Positions 54,405-62,351 of a DNA stretch of 64,000 bases are shown in pieces (within the stretch, counting starts at the first letter, position 1; each line of letters starts with the position of its first letter). The DNA lies in the NCBI GenBank assembly GCA_913778905.1, contig CAJYYA010000010.1, positions 372,001 to 436,000 of the forward strand. The letters run 5' to 3'. Under the pieces are notes generated by a model. It was not told where the DNA came from. It did not search any database and saw nothing but the letters and a program-made list of their open reading frames with translations. The stretch comes from an uncultured Naasia sp. Its GTDB lineage: Bacteria; Actinomycetota; Actinomycetes; Actinomycetales; Microbacteriaceae. Position numbers and translations under genes: made by a program.

Positions 54405-55916
54405 ATGTCCTCGACTTCACCGTCCGTCTCCCCCGCGGCCGCCCCCTCCTCTCGCCGCTGGTGGACCCTCGCCACCGTGGGCCTGGCGCAGCTCATGGTC
54501 GTTCTCGACGCCACCGTGGTGAACATCGCCCTCCCCTCCGCTCAGGCCGACCTCGGCTTCTCCGACGGCGACCGCCAGTGGGTCGTCACGGCCTACTCCC
54601 TCGCCTTCGCGAGCCTCCTGCTCCTCGGAGGAGGCATCTCCGACCTGATCGGACGGAAGCGCGCATTCGTCATCGGGCTCATCGGTTTCGCCATCGCCTC
54701 GGCGATCGGCGGCGCCGCCGACAGCTTCGGCATGCTGATCGCCGCCCGAGCGCTCCAAGGTGTGTTCGGCGCCATCCTCGCGCCCACGGCGCTCGCCGTT
54801 CTGACGACCACCTTCACCGTTCCCAGGGAGCGCGCCCGCGCGTTCGGCGTCTTCGGCGCGATCGCCGGCGCGGGCGGCGCGGTCGGTCTCCTCCTCGGCG
54901 GCTACCTGACCGAGGCCCTCGACTGGCGATGGAACCTCTACATCAACGTCGTCATCGCGGCCTTCGCGATCATCGCCGGCCTCGTCTTCATCCCGCGCCT
55001 CGAGCGCGTCGGCGAGCGCCCCAAGCTCGACGTCCCCGGGACCCTGCTGGTCTCGGCCGCGCTCTTCGGGCTGGTCTACGGATTCGCCAACGCCGAGACC
55101 GACGGCTGGGATTCGCCGCTCAGCTGGGGGGTTCTGACCGGCGCCGTCGTCCTGCTGATCGCGTTCGTCCCCTGGCAGCGCCGTGCCGCCCACCCTCTGC
55201 TGCCGCTCCGGATCGTCATGGACCGCAACCGCGGCGCGTCCTACCTCGCCGTCCTCATCGCGGGTCTCGGCATGTTCGGCGTCTTCCTCTTCGTCACCTA
55301 TTACCTGCAGGTGACGCTGGAGTTCACGCCCATCCAGACGGGTCTGTCATTCCTCCCGATGATCGCCATGCTGGTCCTGGCGGCCCAGCTCGGCACGAAC
55401 ATCTTCATCCCCCGCTTCGGACCGAAGATCCTCGTGCCGATCGGGATGCTGCTCGCCGGCACGGCGATGATCCTCTTCACACGCCTCGACCTGGACAGCA
55501 GCTACGTCGACGTGCTCCCGGCTCTGATGGTCATGGGCTTCGGGATGGGCACGATCATGCCGGCCTCCATGCAGACGGCCACCCTCGGTGTCGATCGGCA
55601 GTTCGCCGGTGTCGCGTCAGCGATGGTGAACACGAGCCAGCAGGTCGGCGGATCCATCGGCACCGCGCTCCTCAACACGCTCGCCGCCACGGCCGCGACG
55701 AACTACATCACCGACAACGGCGGCCCCTCCCAGTCGGTCGTCGCCGAGGCAGCCGTGCACAGCTATTCGGTCGCCTACTTCACGGCAGCCGCGTTCTTCG
55801 CCTTCGGCGCCGTCCTCACGGCGCTCATGTTCCGTCGCCGCGGCGACGGCCCGTCGCTCGCTCACCACGCGGCTCCTGCCGCGGCGGGCGAGGAAGCCCC
55901 CGTCATGGCGCACTGA
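54405..55916 (+). CDS. DHA2 family MFS drug exporter
   Basis: A 503-residue major facilitator with about 14 membrane helices. It carries the DHA2 motif LDATVVNIALPSAQADL in helix 1, GGGISDLIGRKRAF in the 2-3 loop, and the antiporter motif GAIAGAGGAVGLLLGG in helix 5. Such proteins export drugs or dyes by proton antiport. The divergent TetR is its probable repressor. The ATG at 54405 fits the -10 spacing; an ATG at 54393 is an alternative. Confidence 0.92.
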   Translation: MSSTSPSVSPAAAPSSRRWWTLATVGLAQLMVVLDATVVNIALPSAQADLGFSDGDRQWVVTAYSLAFASLLLLGGGISDLIGRKRAFVIGLIGFAIASAIGGAADSFGMLIAARALQGVFGAILAPTALAVLTTTFTVPRERARAFGVFGAIAGAGGAVGLLLGGYLTEALDWRWNLYINVVIAAFAIIAGLVFIPRLERVGERPKLDVPGTLLVSAALFGLVYGFANAETDGWDSPLSWGVLTGAVVLLIAFVPWQRRAAHPLLPLRIVMDRNRGASYLAVLIAGLGMFGVFLFVTYYLQVTLEFTPIQTGLSFLPMIAMLVLAAQLGTNIFIPRFGPKILVPIGMLLAGTAMILFTRLDLDSSYVDVLPALMVMGFGMGTIMPASMQTATLGVDRQFAGVASAMVNTSQQVGGSIGTALLNTLAATAATNYITDNGGPSQSVVAEAAVHSYSVAYFTAAAFFAFGAVLTALMFRRRGDGPSLAHHAAPAAAGEEAPVMAH

Positions 55917-55925
55917 CCGCACGCA

Positions 55926-55975
55926 CCGCCCGTTCGCGAGGACGGCGAACGGCGGGCGGAACCCCTTCCGGTTCC
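55926..55975 (+). terminator. Hairpin pair after the MFS gene
   Basis: CCGCCCGTTCGC (55926-55937) pairs with GCGAACGGCGGGCGG (55945-55959) with a 3-nt bulge, followed by a second small hairpin, GGAACC/GGTTCC (55958-55963 with 55970-55975). It starts 10 bp after the stop codon. There is no long T-tract. Confidence 0.55.
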
Positions 55976-56051
55976 GTCCGCTGTTCTCTTCTGCGTACAC
56001 CGTGCTCGTCACCCGGACGGCCGCGCCTGAGGTCGTCCCTACGATGGACCG

Positions 56052-56828
56052 GTGACGATCACGGCAGCAGCAGACGGTTCCGCGCTCGGCAATCCCGGCC
56101 CCTCAGGGTGGGCCTGGTACATCGACGACGACAACTGGGCCGCCGGCGGCTGGAAGCACGGCACGAACAACATGGGCGAGCTGAAAGCCGTCCTCGAGCT
56201 CTTCCGCGCGACCGCCCACACGGGCGAAGACCTCCTCGTGCTCTGCGACAGCCAATACGTCATCAACTCGATCACCAAGTGGATGCCGGGCTGGAAGCGA
56301 AAGGGCTGGAAGAAGGGCGACGGCAAGCCCGTCATGAACGTCGACCTCATGAAGGAGATCGACGAGGCCCTCCGCGGTCGCACCTACCGTTTCGAGTGGG
56401 TCAAGGGGCATGCGGGGCACGGTCTGAACGAGGCGGCCGATGTCCGCGCTCGCGCCGCGGCCGAGGCCTATCAGCGTGGACGGGCGGTTCCCGAAGGGCC
56501 CGGCTATGGCGGGACGGGATCGACGTCCACGCAGGTGGCATCCATCGACGACGCCCCGTCTGCCGAGGTGGTCGGCGCAACAGGCGACGCAGGTGGCGCG
56601 GCCCGACCGCCGCACGAGGTCGTGACGGCGCCCGGCGCAACCGCGAGCCCCGCTTTCCTGGACGCACGCCCGGTGTCGACCGAGGCGTCGCTCTTCGATT
56701 TCGACGAGATCCCGGACCCGCTCCACGAGGTCGTCCTGCAACTCACCGAAGAGGAGAATCGCCGACTCATTCAGCGGGCGCGAGCCGAGGGCGTGAGCCC
56801 CGAGGATTTGCTACGCCGACTCATCTGA
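56052..56828 (+). CDS. RNase H with a C-terminal extension
   Basis: A 258-residue protein. The first ~140 residues are an RNase HI domain with DGSALGNPGPSGWAW, NNMGELKAVLELFR, LVLCDSQYVINS and KGHAGHGLNEAADVRA, so the DEDD metal-binding residues are all present. The next ~100 residues are a low-complexity linker ending in a charged helical segment (LTEEENRRLIQRARAEG, SPEDLLRRLI) of unknown role. It removes RNA from RNA-DNA hybrids. The GTG lies 6 nt after TACGAT (56040-56045). Confidence 0.9.
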   Translation: MTITAAADGSALGNPGPSGWAWYIDDDNWAAGGWKHGTNNMGELKAVLELFRATAHTGEDLLVLCDSQYVINSITKWMPGWKRKGWKKGDGKPVMNVDLMKEIDEALRGRTYRFEWVKGHAGHGLNEAADVRARAAAEAYQRGRAVPEGPGYGGTGSTSTQVASIDDAPSAEVVGATGDAGGAARPPHEVVTAPGATASPAFLDARPVSTEASLFDFDEIPDPLHEVVLQLTEEENRRLIQRARAEGVSPEDLLRRLI

Positions 56829-56974
56829 CGGCGGGCCGCTAGCTGGGCCTCCCCTGCGACATGTCCGGGCAAGCGGTGGGCAAACACCCGGGCCGGGCCG
56901 ATCCACAACATCTCGGTGGCACCGTGGAAGGACGGCACGAGATCTCGTGCGCCCGATCGGAAGGACGCCACACC

Positions 56975-57553
56975 ATGGCTGAACAGCTCACCGGCACCAA
57001 GGCCCTCTTCATCTCCACCAACTACGGCATCGAGCAGGACGAGCTGGTCGTACCCCTCAATTCGCTGCGCGATCAGGGCGTCGACACGACCGTCGCGGCG
57101 GTGAAGGACGCACCCATCGAGACGCTCGTCGGCGACAAGGATCCGGGCGACAAGGTGACCCCCGTCACCACCCTCGCCAACGTGTCGGCAGACGACTTCG
57201 ACATCCTCGTCATCCCCGGCGGCACCATCAACGCAGACTCCCTCCGCACGGAGAAGGACGCGGTGGAGCTCGTCAAGGCGTTCAAAGCGGCAGGCAAGCC
57301 GATCGCCGCGATCTGCCACGGCCCGTGGCTGTTCGCCGAGGCAGACGTCGCCAGGGGCAAGAAGCTCACCTCCTACCCCAGCCTGCAGACGGACCTGCGC
57401 AACGCCGGCGCCGAATGGGCCGACGAAGAGGTTCGCGTCTGCGACCACGAGGGCTTCGTGACCATCACCTCTCGCGACCCCGACGACCTCGACGCCTTCG
57501 TCGGCGCCGTCTCGAAGGTACTCGCCGGATCGACGGAGCCGGTCAACGCCTGA
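56975..57553 (+). CDS. DJ-1/PfpI family protein (class I glutamine amidotransferase fold)
   Basis: A 192-residue PfpI-type protein with the nucleophile elbow AAICHGPWLF (Cys114, His115) and the conserved Glu20 in NYGIEQDEL. Members act as proteases, glyoxalases or deglycases in stress protection; the activity here is not predictable. The ATG at 56975 follows GGAAGGA. It is followed after 48 bp by a NUDIX gene with its own promoter. Confidence 0.9.
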   Translation: MAEQLTGTKALFISTNYGIEQDELVVPLNSLRDQGVDTTVAAVKDAPIETLVGDKDPGDKVTPVTTLANVSADDFDILVIPGGTINADSLRTEKDAVELVKAFKAAGKPIAAICHGPWLFAEADVARGKKLTSYPSLQTDLRNAGAEWADEEVRVCDHEGFVTITSRDPDDLDAFVGAVSKVLAGSTEPVNA

Positions 57554-57601
57554 TCCTGGTCATGAGAACCGAGGTCGGGGGTCGTCAATAGGGTGGAACC
57601 C

Positions 57602-58096
57602 ATGGCGACCCCCGATTTCATCCTGGCCCTTCGCGAGAAGATCGGGCACATGCCCCTGTGGTTGACCGGGGTCACCGCCGTCGTCACGCGTGGCCACGGA
57701 CCAGACCTCGAGGTGCTGCTCGTGACCCGTGCCGACACGGGCGCGGTCACCCCGGTGACGGGCATCGTGGATCCCGGCGAGCACCCCGCTACCGCCGCGG
57801 CCCGGGAGACACTCGAAGAAGCGGGAGTGCGCGCGCGTCCGGTGAGGATGGCCGGCGTCGGTGTCACCGACCCGATGACCTATCCGAACGGCGACCGCAG
57901 CCAGTACATCGACCTGATCTTCCGCCTCGAATACCTCGACGGCGACCCGTGGCCCGCCGACGGTGAGAACACCGCCGCGGGGTGGCACCGCCTCGACGCG
58001 CTGCCCGAGATGACCGATGAGATGCGGCGGCGGATCGAGACGGCTCTCGCGGAATCCCCTGCGGCGGCGTTCGAGTTCTCCGAGCCCTGGTCCTGA
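57602..58096 (+). CDS. NUDIX hydrolase
   Basis: A 164-residue protein with an intact NUDIX box, [20 protein letters not shown], completed by AG. An N-terminal segment ([18 protein letters not shown]) is typical of an actinobacterial clade of housecleaning NUDIX enzymes. The substrate is unknown. The ATG at 57602 lies 7 nt after TAGGGT (57589-57594), a leaderless arrangement; the GTG three codons earlier overlaps the -10 and is unlikely. Confidence 0.9.
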   Translation: MATPDFILALREKIGHMPLWLTGVTAVVTRGHGPDLEVLLVTRADTGAVTPVTGIVDPGEHPATAAARETLEEAGVRARPVRMAGVGVTDPMTYPNGDRSQYIDLIFRLEYLDGDPWPADGENTAAGWHRLDALPEMTDEMRRRIETALAESPAAAFEFSEPWS

Positions 58097-58224
58097 GCCG
58101 CTCGACGGAACGCCCCTCTCACCTCGCGCCCATCCTTCGTCGATCTCTCGCCCAGCAGGGATCCCGTAGCCTCGCACCCGTCTCTACGGACGATCTCTCG
58201 TCCGTGCTGTTCTTTGGAGCCCTT

Positions 58225-59268
58225 TTGCGCACTGTCAACGCTTATGCCGCCCCCTCCGCCACGGAGGACCTCGTCCCCACGACCATCGAGCGCCGCGATG
58301 TCGGACCGAAGGACGTGGAGATCGAGATCGCTTACGCAGGGATCTGCCACTCCGACATCCACACCGTCCGCGGCGACTGGGGCCCGCAGCACTATCCGCT
58401 CACCGTCGGCCACGAGATCGTCGGTGTCGTGACCGAGGTCGGCGCCGAGGTCTCCAAGCACAAGGTCGGCGACCGTGTCGGCGTGGGCTGCATGGTCAAC
58501 TCCTGCCGCGAGTGCGAGAACTGCAAGGCCGGCGAGGAGCAGTACTGCCTCAAGGGCAACACCGGAACCTACGGCGCGAAGGACCGCGACGGATCCATCA
58601 CCCAGGGCGGATACTCCACCCACGTCGTCGTCGACGAGGACTTCGTGCTGCGCGTGCCCGAGTCGATCAGCTACGAGTCGGCCGCTCCCCTGCTCTGCGC
58701 GGGCATCACCACCTACTCGCCGCTCGCCCACTGGAATGCGGGCCCGGGCAAGAAGGTCGCGGTCGTCGGCATGGGCGGGCTCGGCCACATGGCCGTCAAG
58801 ATCGCCCACGCCATGGGTGCCGAGGTCACCGTCCTGTCGCAGACGCTCAGCAAGAAGGAGGACGGCCTCAAGTTCGGCGCCGACCACTACTACGCGACCA
58901 ACGACGAGCAGACCTTCAAGGACCTGCGCAACACGTTCGACCTCATCATCAACACGGTCAGCGCGCCGATCGACCTGAACTCGTACTTCAAGCTCCTCAC
59001 GCTCGACGGCACCTTCGTCAGCGTCGGCGCCCCCGGCGAGCCGCTCCCGGTGACGGTCTTCACGCTGTTCAGCAACCGTCGCTCGTTCGCCGGCTCGACC
59101 ATCGGCGGCATCCGCGAGACGCAGGAGATGCTGGACTTCTGCGCCGAGCACGGCATCGAGCCCGAGACCGAGCTCATCGAAGCGAACCAGATCAACGACG
59201 CCTACGAGCGCGTGCTCAAGTCGGACGTGCGCTACCGCTTCGTGATCGACGCGAAGACCTTCGCCTGA
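58225..59268 (+). CDS. Zinc-dependent NAD(P)-linked alcohol dehydrogenase (YahK-like)
   Basis: A 347-residue medium-chain dehydrogenase that reduces aldehydes or oxidises alcohols. Catalytic-zinc ligands are Cys41 (GICHSD), His63/Glu64 (VGHEIVG) and the later LLCAGIT Cys. Structural zinc is held by Cys94, Cys97, Cys100 and Cys108, and the cofactor loop is [11 protein letters not shown]. The start is set at the TTG of 58225 (LRTVNAYAA), which has GGAG 5 nt upstream and gives the family-typical N-terminus; an upstream GTG at 58204 adds seven unusual residues. Confidence 0.9.
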   Translation: MRTVNAYAAPSATEDLVPTTIERRDVGPKDVEIEIAYAGICHSDIHTVRGDWGPQHYPLTVGHEIVGVVTEVGAEVSKHKVGDRVGVGCMVNSCRECENCKAGEEQYCLKGNTGTYGAKDRDGSITQGGYSTHVVVDEDFVLRVPESISYESAAPLLCAGITTYSPLAHWNAGPGKKVAVVGMGGLGHMAVKIAHAMGAEVTVLSQTLSKKEDGLKFGADHYYATNDEQTFKDLRNTFDLIINTVSAPIDLNSYFKLLTLDGTFVSVGAPGEPLPVTVFTLFSNRRSFAGSTIGGIRETQEMLDFCAEHGIEPETELIEANQINDAYERVLKSDVRYRFVIDAKTFA

Positions 59269-59280
59269 TCCATCCCGTCG

Positions 59281-59481
59281 CGCCCATTGAGCGCAGCGAG
59301 ACGAAGAGGCCCTTCATTTCGCTTCGCTCAATGGGCGGGCGCACCCTCGCCCGTTGAGCGAAGCGAAACGAAGAGGCCCTTCATTTCGCTTCGCTCAATG
59401 AGCGGGCGCACCCTCGCCCGTTGAGCGCAGCTGAACGAAGAGGCCCTTCATTTCGCTTCGCTCAATGGGCGGGCGCTCCCC
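59281..59481. repeat. Three tandem copies of a 67-bp palindromic repeat
   Basis: Copies start at 59281, 59348 and 59415, an exact 67-bp period. Each has arms TTGAGCG(A/C)AGC and GCTTCGCTCAA around AAGAGGCCCTTCATT, so each unit folds into a hairpin. The array fills the gap between the alcohol dehydrogenase and DEAD-box genes and ends about 35 bp before the helicase -10 element. Confidence 0.88.
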
Positions 59482-59528
59482 CAACGGGGCGGAGCGCGGC
59501 GGCGACCAGGGCGGATACCCTAGAACCC

Positions 59529-61340
59529 ATGTCTTCTGTAGAGCCCACCGCGCCCGAAACCACCGAAGAGGGCGCCGAGGTCCAGAAGTTCGACACCCTC
59601 GGCCTGTCCGATCCCGTCCTCAAGGCCCTGAAGGATGTGGGCTACGAGACCCCGTCCGCCATCCAGGCCGCCACCATCCCCCCGCTTCTCGAAGGCCGCG
59701 ACGTCATCGGCATGGCGCAGACCGGCACCGGCAAGACCGCCGCGTTCGCGCTGCCGATCCTGTCGCAGCTCGACACCGCCCAGCAGACCCCGCAGGCGCT
59801 CGTGCTGGCGCCGACCCGTGAGCTCGCCCTCCAGGTTTGCGAGGCCTTCGAGCGTTACGCCGCACACCTCCGCAATGTGCGCGTCCTCCCCGTCTACGGC
59901 GGCCAGGGCTACGGCACCCAGCTGTCGGCGCTCCGTCGAGGCGTCCACGTGGTCGTCGGCACGCCGGGCCGCATCATGGATCACCTCGAGAAGGGCACGC
60001 TCGACCTCTCCGAGCTGAAGTTCCTGGTGCTCGACGAGGCCGACGAGATGCTCAAGATGGGCTTCGCGGAGGACGTGGAGACGATCCTCGCCGAGACGCC
60101 CGCCGAGAAGCAGGTCGCCCTCTTCTCGGCCACCATGCCCGCGCAGATCCGCCGAATCTCGCAGCAGTACCTCCGCGAGCCGCAGGAGATCTCGGTCAAG
60201 ACCAAGACCACGACGTCGGCGAACATCACGCAGCGCTACCTGGTCGTGTCGTACCCGCAGAAGGTCGACGCGCTCACGCGCATCCTCGAGGTCGAGAATT
60301 TCGAGGCCATGATCGTCTTCGTTCGCACGAAGAGCGAGACCGAGACCCTCGCCGAGAAACTGCGCGCACGCGGATACTCCGCCGCCGCCATCAGCGGCGA
60401 CGTCGCCCAGGCCCAGCGCGAGCGCACGGTCAACCAGCTGAAGGCGGGCAAGCTCGACATCCTCGTCGCAACCGATGTCGCGGCCCGCGGGCTCGACGTG
60501 GACCGCATCACGCACGTCGTCAACTTCGACCTGCCGATCGACACCGAGTCCTACGTGCACCGCATCGGTCGCACGGGCCGCGCCGGCCGCACGGGCGACG
60601 CGATCAGCTTCGTCACCCCGCGCGAGCGTCGGATGCTGACGTCGATCGAGAAGGCGACCCGGCAGACGCTCACGCAGATGCAGCTGCCGACTGCGGAGGA
60701 CGTCAACGCGACGCGTCTGACCCGCTTCGACGACGCCATCACTGCCGCCTTGTCGCAGTCGGATCGAGTCGCCCGCTTCCGCGACATCATCGCCCACTAC
60801 GTCGAGCACCACGACGTGCCCGAGGGTGACGTCGCGGCCGCACTGGCGATCGTCGCTCAGGGCGAGGAGCCACTGCTGCTCGACCCCGAGGCCGAGCGTC
60901 GTGCCGCGCGATTCGATCGCGACGAGCGCGAGTCCCGTCGCACCGAGCGCGGATCGTCGGAGGGCGGGTTCCGTGAGGACCGCGAGCGTCGCCCGCGCCC
61001 CTCGAACTCGAACCTGGTCAAGTACCGCGTCGCGGTGGGCCGCCGCCACAAGGTCGAGCCGCGCCAGATCGTCGGTGCTCTCGCCAACGAGGGCGGCCTC
61101 AAGCGCGAGGACTTCGGTCAGATCGACATCCGCCCCGACTTCTCGCTCGTCGAGCTTCCCGCGGACCTGCCGGGCGACGTGCTCGACCGCCTGTCGGGCA
61201 CCCGCATCAGCGGTCGTCTGATCGAGCTCCGCGTCGACCGCGGCGCCCCGGGCAGCCGCAACAAGTTCGCGAACCGCGACTCCGACGGCGGCGACCGCGA
61301 CTCCTCCGATCGCCCGCCCCGCAAGCCCCGCCACAACTGA
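59529..61340 (+). CDS. DEAD-box RNA helicase (DeaD/CsdA-like)
   Basis: A 603-residue ATP-dependent RNA helicase. It has the Q motif (Phe21 to Gln46), Walker A AQTGTGKT (63-70), DEAD (169-172), SAT, and HRIGRTGRAGR in the second RecA domain. After an Arg/Glu/Ser-rich linker, a C-terminal DbpA-like RNA-binding domain (KYRVAVGRRHKVEPRQIVGA) and a charged tail follow. It is probably involved in ribosome assembly or cold adaptation. The ATG lies 7 nt after TACCCT (59516-59521). Confidence 0.94.
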   Translation: MSSVEPTAPETTEEGAEVQKFDTLGLSDPVLKALKDVGYETPSAIQAATIPPLLEGRDVIGMAQTGTGKTAAFALPILSQLDTAQQTPQALVLAPTRELALQVCEAFERYAAHLRNVRVLPVYGGQGYGTQLSALRRGVHVVVGTPGRIMDHLEKGTLDLSELKFLVLDEADEMLKMGFAEDVETILAETPAEKQVALFSATMPAQIRRISQQYLREPQEISVKTKTTTSANITQRYLVVSYPQKVDALTRILEVENFEAMIVFVRTKSETETLAEKLRARGYSAAAISGDVAQAQRERTVNQLKAGKLDILVATDVAARGLDVDRITHVVNFDLPIDTESYVHRIGRTGRAGRTGDAISFVTPRERRMLTSIEKATRQTLTQMQLPTAEDVNATRLTRFDDAITAALSQSDRVARFRDIIAHYVEHHDVPEGDVAAALAIVAQGEEPLLLDPEAERRAARFDRDERESRRTERGSSEGGFREDRERRPRPSNSNLVKYRVAVGRRHKVEPRQIVGALANEGGLKREDFGQIDIRPDFSLVELPADLPGDVLDRLSGTRISGRLIELRVDRGAPGSRNKFANRDSDGGDRDSSDRPPRKPRHN

Positions 61341-61362
61341 CCAGATCGGATATTGCGGCTGT

Positions 61363-61410
61363 GACCGCACGTTCCGGCGAGTGTTGCTCGCCGGAACGTG
61401 CGGTCTTTCT
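61363..61410 (+). terminator. Strong intrinsic terminator after the helicase gene
   Basis: A perfect 19-bp stem, GACCGCACGTTCCGGCGAG (61363-61381) with its complement (61387-61405), closes a TGTTG loop and is followed by TTTCT. It starts 22 bp after the stop codon. Its sequence closely matches the hairpin at 30230-30270. Confidence 0.92.
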
Positions 61411-61466
61411 CGTACCGCGACGCAGCGCCCCGTATCCGTTCAGCCCGCGTCTCTAGGCTGACTCGC

Positions 61467-62258
61467 ATGACTCGTCGCCCCTCCGAGCCGATCTACTCCG
61501 CCGCCGTCGCGGCGGGCCGCACCCTGTTCGCGGCTCTCCGCATCCGCCGTCGCGGGTTCGGTCTCGAGAACATCCCCGCCGAGGGCGGCGCGGTGTTCGC
61601 CATGACCCACTTCGGCTACATGGATTTCGCTCTCGTCGAGTGGCAGACGTGGCTGCACAATCGCCGGCGGGTGCGCTTCATGGCGACCAAGCGCGCGTTC
61701 GACAAGCCGATGGTCGGATTCCTGCTGCGCGGGATGAAGCACATCGAGGTCGACATGTCGGCGGGGGCATCCGCCTACGCGGCCGCCGTCGAGGCCCTGC
61801 GGCGGGGCGAGATCATCGGCGTGTTCCCGGAGGCGGGTGTGAGCGCGAGCTTCACGGTGCGCGACCTGAAGTCGGGTGCCGTGCGCCTGGCCGCCGAGGC
61901 CGGTGTGCCTATCGTCCCGGTCGCCGTGTGGGGTGGTCATCGTCTGATGACCAAGCGTCAGAAGATCCGTCTGCGCGACCGGTTCGACGTGCCCGTGGGC
62001 ATTTCGTTCGGGTCGCCGATCATCGTCACACCCGAGTCATCGGTGCGCGACGAGACGGATGCGCTGAGATCGATTCTGCAGACGCTGACGGACGCTCTCC
62101 AGAGCTCATATTCCGTGGCCGGTGCGGGCAAGTGGTGGCAGCCGCGGCACCTCGGCGGCACCGCACCCACGCAGGAGGAGGCCGCCGCGGCCGACGCCGA
62201 ACGTGATCGCCGACGGGCGGAAGCCGCAGCCGCGGCCGCCGCGAAGCCCGGCGTCTGA
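61467..62258 (+). CDS. Lysophospholipid acyltransferase family protein (PlsC-like)
   Basis: A 263-residue acyltransferase with the HX4D motif in MTHFGYMDF, VGFLLRGMKHIEVD and the FPEAGVS block III variant (EAG rather than EGT). A C-terminal Ala/Glu/Arg-rich tail is extra. It probably acylates a lysophospholipid or related glycolipid, different from the PlsC at 21259. The ATG at 61467 lies 7 nt after TAGGCT (61454-61459). Confidence 0.88.
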   Translation: MTRRPSEPIYSAAVAAGRTLFAALRIRRRGFGLENIPAEGGAVFAMTHFGYMDFALVEWQTWLHNRRRVRFMATKRAFDKPMVGFLLRGMKHIEVDMSAGASAYAAAVEALRRGEIIGVFPEAGVSASFTVRDLKSGAVRLAAEAGVPIVPVAVWGGHRLMTKRQKIRLRDRFDVPVGISFGSPIIVTPESSVRDETDALRSILQTLTDALQSSYSVAGAGKWWQPRHLGGTAPTQEEAAAADAERDRRRAEAAAAAAAKPGV

Positions 62259-62294
62259 GGCAGCCCGCACGCCTTCTACTTCTCTGTTCCAACG

Positions 62295-62334
62295 ACATCG
62301 CCCGTCCGCCTCTGGAGAGACGGACGAGCGATGT
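62295..62334. terminator. Bidirectional terminator between acyltransferase and BCCT genes
   Basis: ACATCGC (62295-62301) pairs with GCGATGT (62328-62334), and CGTCCG (62303-62308) with CGGACG (62321-62326), separated by one C/A mismatch. It lies between two convergent stop codons (62258 and 62352). Confidence 0.75.
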
Positions 62335-62351
62335 GGTGGCTCGGAGGCTGA

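Noticed and set aside
59281-59481. CRISPR-like array
   Set aside because: Repeats are contiguous 67-bp palindromic units without variable spacers, and no cas genes are nearby.
59520-61370. 616-codon open frame antisense to the DEAD-box helicase
   Set aside because: A shadow frame with biased composition and no motif; the helicase frame is fully supported.
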